This document shows positions 57,980 through 64,000 of a stretch of DNA of 64,000 nt, one piece after another. The stretch is taken from NCBI GenBank assembly GCA_009377585.1, contig WHTS01000015.1:22230-86229 (forward strand). Direction: 5' to 3'. The notes under the pieces are model-generated. The model made no database searches and was not told where the DNA came from. It worked only from the letters and a program-made list of their open reading frames with translations. The DNA comes from Betaproteobacteria bacterium (GTDB lineage: Bacteria > Pseudomonadota > Gammaproteobacteria > Burkholderiales > WYBJ01). A program made the position numbers and the translations under genes. Each line of letters starts with the position of its first letter. Position 1 is the first letter of the stretch.

Positions 57980-60900
57980 GTGAATTCACCCGACCTCCCG
58001 TTCGATCCGCTGGCCGCGTTCCATCCCGCGGTCGCCGCCTGGTTCCGCACCACGTTTCCGGCTCCGACCGCCCCGCAGATCGAAGCCTGGCCCGCGATCC
58101 GTTCCGGCCGCCACGTCCTGATTGCCGCCCCGACCGGCTCGGGCAAGACGCTCGCCGCATTTTTGGCCGCGATCGACGAGCTGGTGCGCGATGGGCTCGA
58201 AGGCAACCTGCCGGACGAGACGCGCATCGTGTACGTCTCGCCGCTCAAGGCGCTGTCGAACGACATTCAGCGCAACCTCGAATGGCCGCTGGCCGGGATC
58301 GAGGCCGAGCTCGGCCGCCTGGGGCTGCCGCGGGTTCCGATCCGGGCGATGGTGCGCACCGGCGACACGCCGCAGGCCGATCGCGATCGCATGCGCCGCC
58401 AGCCGCCGCACATCGTGGTGACCACGCCCGAATCACTCTACATCCTGTTGGGCGCCGAGTCCGGGCGCAAGATGCTCGCCAGCACCCGCAGCGTGATCGT
58501 GGACGAGATTCATGCGCTGGCGCCGGACAAGCGCGGTTCGCATCTCGCGCTCACGCTCGCCCGGCTGGAGCGCCTGGCCGGACGGCGATTGAATCGCATC
58601 GGGCTTTCGGCCACGCAGAAGCCGATCGAGCTCATGGCCGAATTCCTGGTTGGCGCAACCGCCACCGAGCCCGCGACGATCGTCGATGCCGGCCACGTGC
58701 GCGGGCGCGATCTCGCCATCGAGCTGCCGCCCACGCCGCTGGAAGCGGTGATGTCGACCGACGCCTGGTCGCAAGTCTACGACCGGCTGGCGGCGCTGAT
58801 CGAGGCGCATCGCACCACGCTCGTGTTCGTCAACACGCGGCGGCTGGCCGAACGCGCCGCGCGGCATTTGTCCGAACGCCTGGGTTCCGAGAACGTCACC
58901 GCGCATCACGGCAGCATGGCGCGCGAAAAGCGGCTCGACGCCGAGCAGCGCTTGAAGCGCGGCGAGTTGAAGGCGTTGGTTGCCACCGCATCGCTGGAGC
59001 TCGGCATCGATATCGGCGACGTGGATCTCGTGTGCCAGCTCGGATCGACGCGCACGATCTCGGCCTTCCTGCAGCGTGTCGGCCGCGCCGGGCACTCCGT
59101 GTCGGGCACACCGAAGGGAAGATTGTTCCCCAGCTCGCGCGACGATTTGCTGGCCTCGATTGCGCTCATCGATTCGGTGCGCCGCGGCGAGCTCGACCGC
59201 CTGTCGATCCCCGAGAACCCGCTCGACGTGCTGGCGCAGCAGATCGTGGCCGAAGTGGCGTGCGGCGAGATCGGCGAGGACGAGCTCTATGCGCTGGTGC
59301 GCAGGGCGCATCCGTTTCGCACTCTCGCACGCGAGTCGTTCAACGAGGTCGTGCAGATGCTCGCGCAGGGCTACACCACTCGGCGCGGGCGGAGCAGCGC
59401 TTACATCCACCGCGACGCCGTCAACCGGCGGCTCACGGCGCGGCGCGGGGCGCGGCTCACCGCGATCACGAGTGCGGGCACCATACCCGACACGGCCGAC
59501 TACGACGTCATCCTGGAGCCCGAAGAGCATCGCGTCGGCACGGTGAACGAGGACTTCGCCGTCGAGAGCCTGCCGGGCGACATCTTCCAGCTCGGCAATA
59601 CCTCGTACCGGTTGCTGCGCATCGAGGCGGGCCGCGTGCGGGTGGAGGACGCGGCCGGGCAGCCGCCTACCATTCCGTTCTGGCTGGGTGAGGCGCCGGC
59701 GCGTTCCGACGAGCTGTCGCAATCGGTATCGCGCCTGATCGAAACGATCGGCGGCCTGATCGAGCGCGGCGGGCGCGAGGCGGCCTTACACTGGCTGACG
59801 GCCGACGTGGGGATCGGGGCTTCGGCGGCCGAGCAGGCGGTCGACTATCTCACCGCCGCACGCACGGCGTTGGGCGTGCTGCCCACGCTCGATACCATCA
59901 TCATGGAGCGCTTCTTCGATGAGTCGGGCGGCATGCAGCTCGTCATCCATTCCCTCTGGGGCAGCCGCATCAACCGCGCATGGGGCCTGGCGCTGCGCAA
60001 GCGTTTCTGCCGCCAGTTCAACTTCGAGCTGCAGGCCGCGGCCACCGAGGATGCGATCGTGCTCTCGCTCGGCACCAGCCACAGCTTTCCGCTGGAGGAT
60101 GTTGCGAGCTACCTGCATTCGGCGTCGGTGCGGCCCGTGCTGGTGCAGGCGCTGCTGGCCGCGCCCATGTTCACCACGCGCTGGCGCTGGAACGCGACCA
60201 TCGCGCTCGCGCTGCCGCGTGCACGTGGCGGCAAGAAAGTGCCGGCCCAGCTGCAACGCATGATCGCCGAGGATCTGCTCGCCGCGGTCTTCCCCGATCA
60301 GCTCGCCTGCGCCGAGAACATCGTCGGCGAGCGCGAGATTCCGGACGATCCGCTGGTGAAGCAGACGATGGATGACTGCCTCACGGTCGCGATGGATGTC
60401 GACGGACTGGAGCGCCTGCTCGCCGCGCGCGAGGCGGGAAACATTCGCGTGATCGCGAAGGACGTGACCGAACCGTCGCCGCTCGCCGGCGAGATTCTCA
60501 CCGCGCGCCCGTATGCGTATCTCGACGACGCACCGCTGGAGGAGCGGCGCACGCAAGCCGTGATCGGCCGGCGCTGGCTCGATCCGGAACGCGCGTCGGA
60601 CCTGGGCAAGCTCGATGCGGACGCGATTGCGCGCGTGCGCGAAGAAGCCTGGCCCGGCGCCGAGAGCGCCGACGAGCTGCACGACGCGCTGCTCTGGATG
60701 CACGCGTTGACGCAGGCCGAGATCGATGCGACGCCGGGGTGGGATGCGCTGCTGGATGCGTTGCGGGCGCAACGGCGGGTGACACGCCTCCTGGTGCGCG
60801 CGTCGACAGACGCCCCTCTCCCTTCGGGAGAGGGGCTGGGGGTGAGGGACTGGTCGATCCTTCCCTCACCCTCGATCCCTCTCCCGGAGGGAGAGGGAAG

Positions 60901-62533
60901 GCAGGCGTTCCCCTCTGAGGGAGAGGGAAGGCGGGCGTTCCCCTCTGAGGGAGAGGGAAGGCGGGCGGACCCCCCTCTCCCTCCGGGAGAGGGGTTGGGG
61001 GTGAGGGATTTCCGCCTCTGGATCGCAGCCGAACGCCTGCCCGTCTGGCAGGCCGCGCTCCCCGGTGTTACCGCCGATCCTTTCATCGACGTGCCCGACG
61101 AATTCGCCCGCGTCGCCTGGGAACGCGAAACGGCGCTGGTCGAGATCGTGCGCGGGCGGTTGCAAGGGCTCGGACCCGTCACCGCGGCTGAGCTCGCCGA
61201 TTCGCTCGGTATCGAGATCACCGCGATCGATGCCGCGCTGCTGCGCCTGGAAGTCGAAGGGTTCGCCATGCGCGGCTCGTTCACCGGCACGGACGCAGAC
61301 ACCGAATGGTGCGAGCGACGGCTGCTCGCGCGCATTCACCGCTACACGGTGAAGCGCCTGCGCGCCGAGATCGAGCCGGTGAGCTCGGCCGACTGCATGC
61401 GCTTCCTGCTGCACTGGCAGCACTTGTCGGTCGAGTCGCGCATGAGCGGGCCCGACGCCGTGGCCGTCATGGTGGGCTTGCTGGAAGGCTTTGAGGCACC
61501 CGCGGCGGCGTGGGAGACCGAGCTGCTGCCGGCGCGAGTCGGCGACTACGAGCCGGAATGGCTGGACGAGCTGTGCCTCAAGGGGCGTGCGGCGTGGATG
61601 CGGATGTCGCGACCGCGTCCCGAGCCCGATAGCGGCCCCGCGGGCGGCTGGCCGGTTCGGGTCACGCCGATCGCGCTGCTGACGCGGCGCAATTTGCCGA
61701 CGCTCGCGAGCCTCATTCAGCAGACGGAATTGCCGCCGCTTCGCTCGGGCGCGCGCGCGGTCTATGACTATCTGGATTCGCATGGCGCTTCGTTCTTCGA
61801 CGAAATCGTGGGCGGATCGGGTTTGCTGCGCACGCAGGCGGAAGAATCGATCGCCGAGCTGGTCTCGGCTGGGCTCGTCACCTCCGACAGCTTCATCGGA
61901 TTGCGTGCATTGCTGCTGCCGCTCGACCGGCGCAAACCCATCGCGGGCGGGCGCCGGCGCCGGCGCTCGGCGCTCTTCGGCGTCGAAGACGCCGGGCGCT
62001 GGACGCTGACACGACGCTCGACCCGCACGGCCGCTTCGGGCGACAGCGCCGATCCGGTGGAGCAGGTCGCACGCCTGCTGCTCAAGCGCTACGGCGTCGT
62101 GTTCTGGAAGCTCATCGAGCGCGAATCGACCTGGCTGCCGCCGTGGCGCGATCTGCTGCGCGCGTATCGGCGCCTCGAGGCGCGCGGCGATATCCGGGGT
62201 GGCCGCTTCGTCGCCGGCTTCTCCGGCGAGCAGTTCGCGCTGCCCGAAGCGGTAACGAACCTGCGCGAAGCACGGCGCGCGCCGCGCAAGGGCGAGTTCG
62301 TTGCCGTATCGGCGGCGGACCCGCTGAATCTCTGCGGCATCCTCACCCCGGGGCCGAAGATCGCGGCGCTCACCGGCAATCGCATTCTGTATCGCGACGG
62401 GGTGCCGATCGCGTGGTCCGCGGGCGGCACGATCGCGTTCGCGCCCGAGCTCGATGCATCCGAGCAGAATGCAGCACGCAATGCGCTGATTCGGCGCCAT
62501 GCGCTTGCACCCGCGCTCGGTTTTCTCGCTTGA
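57980..62533 (+). CDS. Lhr-type ATP-dependent DNA helicase (long form), with REP-derived insert
   Basis: This 1517-aa protein is a superfamily 2 helicase of the Lhr group. Motif I is [17 protein letters not shown] (residues 48-64), then TPESLYILL, motif [32 protein letters not shown] (motif VI), and the long Lhr C-terminal region with winged-helix and WYL-like parts. The family is linked to DNA damage repair. Residues about 945-1010 are not Lhr sequence but translated REP repeats ([21 protein letters not shown]), kept in frame between the two C-terminal halves. Without the insert, length would be about 1450, the usual size. The start is a GTG at 57980; no strong Shine-Dalgarno sequence is visible. 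Confidence 0.9.
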   Translation: MNSPDLPFDPLAAFHPAVAAWFRTTFPAPTAPQIEAWPAIRSGRHVLIAAPTGSGKTLAAFLAAIDELVRDGLEGNLPDETRIVYVSPLKALSNDIQRNLEWPLAGIEAELGRLGLPRVPIRAMVRTGDTPQADRDRMRRQPPHIVVTTPESLYILLGAESGRKMLASTRSVIVDEIHALAPDKRGSHLALTLARLERLAGRRLNRIGLSATQKPIELMAEFLVGATATEPATIVDAGHVRGRDLAIELPPTPLEAVMSTDAWSQVYDRLAALIEAHRTTLVFVNTRRLAERAARHLSERLGSENVTAHHGSMAREKRLDAEQRLKRGELKALVATASLELGIDIGDVDLVCQLGSTRTISAFLQRVGRAGHSVSGTPKGRLFPSSRDDLLASIALIDSVRRGELDRLSIPENPLDVLAQQIVAEVACGEIGEDELYALVRRAHPFRTLARESFNEVVQMLAQGYTTRRGRSSAYIHRDAVNRRLTARRGARLTAITSAGTIPDTADYDVILEPEEHRVGTVNEDFAVESLPGDIFQLGNTSYRLLRIEAGRVRVEDAAGQPPTIPFWLGEAPARSDELSQSVSRLIETIGGLIERGGREAALHWLTADVGIGASAAEQAVDYLTAARTALGVLPTLDTIIMERFFDESGGMQLVIHSLWGSRINRAWGLALRKRFCRQFNFELQAAATEDAIVLSLGTSHSFPLEDVASYLHSASVRPVLVQALLAAPMFTTRWRWNATIALALPRARGGKKVPAQLQRMIAEDLLAAVFPDQLACAENIVGEREIPDDPLVKQTMDDCLTVAMDVDGLERLLAAREAGNIRVIAKDVTEPSPLAGEILTARPYAYLDDAPLEERRTQAVIGRRWLDPERASDLGKLDADAIARVREEAWPGAESADELHDALLWMHALTQAEIDATPGWDALLDALRAQRRVTRLLVRASTDAPLPSGEGLGVRDWSILPSPSIPLPEGEGRQAFPSEGEGRRAFPSEGEGRRADPPLPPGEGLGVRDFRLWIAAERLPVWQAALPGVTADPFIDVPDEFARVAWERETALVEIVRGRLQGLGPVTAAELADSLGIEITAIDAALLRLEVEGFAMRGSFTGTDADTEWCERRLLARIHRYTVKRLRAEIEPVSSADCMRFLLHWQHLSVESRMSGPDAVAVMVGLLEGFEAPAAAWETELLPARVGDYEPEWLDELCLKGRAAWMRMSRPRPEPDSGPAGGWPVRVTPIALLTRRNLPTLASLIQQTELPPLRSGARAVYDYLDSHGASFFDEIVGGSGLLRTQAEESIAELVSAGLVTSDSFIGLRALLLPLDRRKPIAGGRRRRRSALFGVEDAGRWTLTRRSTRTAASGDSADPVEQVARLLLKRYGVVFWKLIERESTWLPPWRDLLRAYRRLEARGDIRGGRFVAGFSGEQFALPEAVTNLREARRAPRKGEFVAVSAADPLNLCGILTPGPKIAALTGNRILYRDGVPIAWSAGGTIAFAPELDASEQNAARNALIRRHALAPALGFLA
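60812..61008 (+). repeat. REP-like repeats translated inside the Lhr helicase
   Basis: This stretch contains CCCTCTCCC-x-GGGAGAGGG hairpins at 60814, 60877 and 60972, plus two 30-bp tandem units (60901-60930 and 60931-60960) and GGGGTGAGGGA tails. The same hairpin family occurs at 19795-19835, 21118-21160, 42687-42723 and 62560-62635. The reading frame remains open through all of it. Confidence 0.9.
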
Positions 62534-62559
62534 GCACGCGGTGTTCGAGCTCGTCGTTG

Positions 62560-62635
62560 CCTCCCCTCTGCCTTCGGGAGAGAGGCCGGGGAGCTCCCCT
62601 CTCCCTCCGGGAGAGGGGCAGGGGGTGAGGGAGTT
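62560..62635. repeat. REP-like hairpins downstream of the Lhr gene
   Basis: Two hairpins of the same CCCTCTCCC/GGGAGAGGGG family, the second followed by CAGGGGGTGAGGGA. They lie between the helicase stop and the phosphodiesterase start and may affect transcript ends. Confidence 0.8.
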
Positions 62636-62675
62636 TTCTCGCCACGCTGAATCCGCGATAGCATCGTAGTAACCA

Positions 62676-63836
62676 ATGCGCTTACCCGATTACAACGGCG
62701 GCAGCCTGCTCAATCTGATCGCATCGCTTGCCGCTGCACGTGGCGCCCGCGCTCGCCATCCGACGCTGTCGGCGCTGCCGCCGGACCGGCTCGTATCCGC
62801 GCGCAACCTCGTCTTCCTGCTCGTCGACGGCCTCGGCTACAACTATCTCACCGATGTCGGGCGCGGCGGTGCGCTGTGCGAGCACCTGGCCGGCAAGCTG
62901 ACTTCCGTCTTTCCGTCGACGACGGCGAGCGCCATCACCACCTCGTTCACCGGACGCAGCCCGCACGAGCACGGCCTGACCGGTTGGTTCACCTGGTTCT
63001 CCGCGGTGGACACGATCGCGGCGCCACTGCCGTTCCGGCGTCGCGGGGACGACAAGCGGCTCACCGACCTGGGCATCCGACCGGCGCAACTGTTCGACGA
63101 TACGCCGAGCATCCTCGACGCGATGGATTGCCGCCGCATCGTCGTCTCGCAGCGGCGGATCGTCGATTCGGACTACAGTCGCCACTTCGGCGGTGGTTCC
63201 GAACGGCGCGGCTACGACCATCTCACCGAGCTGGTGGGCGCGGTGGTGGCGGCGGTGCGCTCCGGTCCCGAGCGCAAATACATCTACGCCTACTATCCCG
63301 AATTCGATTCGGTCGCGCACAAGCACGGCGTGGGAAGCGCCCAGGCCGCGATGCGGTTGCAGGCAATCGATGCGGCGTTTGCGGAGTTGTTGCGGCGGCT
63401 GTCGGGCACCGATACTGCGCTCGTCGTGAGCGCCGATCACGGCTTCATCGATACGCCGGCGCACGAGGCGCTCGAGCTCGAGCGCTACCCCGAGCTCGCC
63501 GGGATGCTCGTGCGGCCGCTGAGCGGCGAACCGCGCGTGGCGTTCTGCCATGTGCGCCCGGGCCTCGCTGGGTCCTTTATGGCGAAAGCGCGCGACATGC
63601 TGAACGAGTACATGGACGTGCTGCCGAGCAGCCGGCTGGTCGAAGAAGGATGGTTCGGACCGGGTGTGGCGCATCGATGTCTCGCCGAGCGCGTCGGCGA
63701 CGTGGCGCTGGTGATGAAGCGCCATGCCATCATCAAGGATCATTTGCCGGGCGAGAAGCGCCATACGCTGATCGGCAACCACGGCGGCATCACCGAGGAC
63801 GAGATGCTGATTCCGCTTGTCTTCGCTCGGCTTTGA
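62676..63836 (+). CDS. Alkaline-phosphatase superfamily protein (nucleotide pyrophosphatase/phosphodiesterase type)
   Basis: This 386-aa protein has LVFLLVDGLGYNYL (first metal Asp) near residues 46-59 and SVFPSTTASAITTSFTGRSPHEHGLTGW, with the catalytic Thr in the usual P-S-T-T context. YYPEFDSVAHKHG supplies the Asp/His metal ligands and LVVSADHGFID the later metal site. TLIGNHGGITEDEMLIPLVF at the end carries a further His. The usual substrates are phosphodiesters or nucleotides; the exact one is unknown. No signal peptide is visible. Confidence 0.85.
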   Translation: MRLPDYNGGSLLNLIASLAAARGARARHPTLSALPPDRLVSARNLVFLLVDGLGYNYLTDVGRGGALCEHLAGKLTSVFPSTTASAITTSFTGRSPHEHGLTGWFTWFSAVDTIAAPLPFRRRGDDKRLTDLGIRPAQLFDDTPSILDAMDCRRIVVSQRRIVDSDYSRHFGGGSERRGYDHLTELVGAVVAAVRSGPERKYIYAYYPEFDSVAHKHGVGSAQAAMRLQAIDAAFAELLRRLSGTDTALVVSADHGFIDTPAHEALELERYPELAGMLVRPLSGEPRVAFCHVRPGLAGSFMAKARDMLNEYMDVLPSSRLVEEGWFGPGVAHRCLAERVGDVALVMKRHAIIKDHLPGEKRHTLIGNHGGITEDEMLIPLVFARL

Positions 63837-63887
63837 CCGCCGAGGCGAGCACCACACTACCCTGGCGCTTGGCACTGAGAACCACAC

Positions 63888-63942
63888 TACCCCGCCCAAC
63901 CACACCACCCCGCCCGCTGCGCGGGCACCCCTCCTCGTGAGC
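63888..63942. repeat. REP-like repeat, relative of the one at 49201-49250
   Basis: CAACCACACCACCCCG, then a GCCCGCTGCGCGGGC hairpin and ACCCCTCCTCGTGAG. It is the reverse complement in layout of the repeat between the two acyl-CoA dehydrogenase genes. The last 164 bases of the window hold no gene that I can support. Confidence 0.65.
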
Positions 63943-64000
63943 AGTATTAGCCCGCAGGCGGGCAGGCGCGGCTAAGAAACCTGGTTGGGTTTCTTGAGAG

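Noticed and set aside
60901..60960. 30-bp tandem units that could be mistaken for a CRISPR array
   Set aside because: There are only two units with no unique spacers, they lie within a coding frame and they belong to the REP hairpin family.

Overview
The window is high-GC DNA that looks like a betaproteobacterium, probably of the Burkholderiales or a near relative, possibly from an uncultured lineage. The grounds are the PEP-CTERM surface protein, three Bug/TctC-type tricarboxylate-transporter receptor genes, a DUF1840 protein, a FixL/FixJ-like MASE1 pair and GTCATTCCCG-type REP hairpins. No rRNA, tRNA or CRISPR was seen.

Layout. 1-18.0 kb: the 3' part of a giant (more than 5,700 aa) multidomain surface protein, followed by a small cohesin-like PEP-CTERM protein. 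18.1-24.8 kb: a thiD-tenA thiamine salvage pair, a quinone oxidoreductase bracketed by inverted copies of a 117-bp MITE-like element, a luciferase-like monooxygenase, two broken genes (a hydrolase with an amber codon and a deleted TctC) and a small membrane protein. 25.0-31.6 kb: a complete Wadjet (JetABCD) anti-plasmid operon. 31.8-34.7 kb: an uncharacterised trio of a lipoprotein, a 96-aa protein and a CHAP-type amidase with a peptidoglycan-binding domain. 34.8-37.5 kb: a minus-strand operon whose first gene is a UGSC-family selenoprotein, read through an in-frame UGA at 37137-37135 that is followed by a SECIS-like hairpin. The second gene resembles 4,5-dihydroxyphthalate decarboxylase. 37.6-39.5 kb: two consecutive toxin-antitoxin modules, Phd/RelE-like and Xre/RES. 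39.6-45.7 kb: a variant histidine phosphatase, an isoaspartyl peptidase/asparaginase with a lactonase, a holin-like membrane protein, a small alarmone hydrolase and a CPA1 antiporter. 45.7-53.5 kb: a catabolic block of nitronate monooxygenase, MDR reductase, two acyl-CoA dehydrogenases, a decayed isopropylmalate-dehydrogenase-like gene, a frameshifted TctC and an intact TctC. 53.8-57.6 kb: a MASE1-PAS histidine kinase with a FixJ-like regulator, an ECF sigma factor and DUF1840. 58.0-63.8 kb: an Lhr-type helicase carrying in-frame REP sequence, and an alkaline-phosphatase-superfamily enzyme.

The most notable point is the UGSC selenoprotein: a conventional gene caller splits it in two at the UGA. 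Other signals are the MITE-like element with terminal inverted repeats and TA ends, the recruitment of REP repeats into the Lhr reading frame, and the four decayed genes, three of which belong to Bug-type uptake or linked catabolic enzymes. All functional assignments come from motif recognition and gene context; no database search was run.
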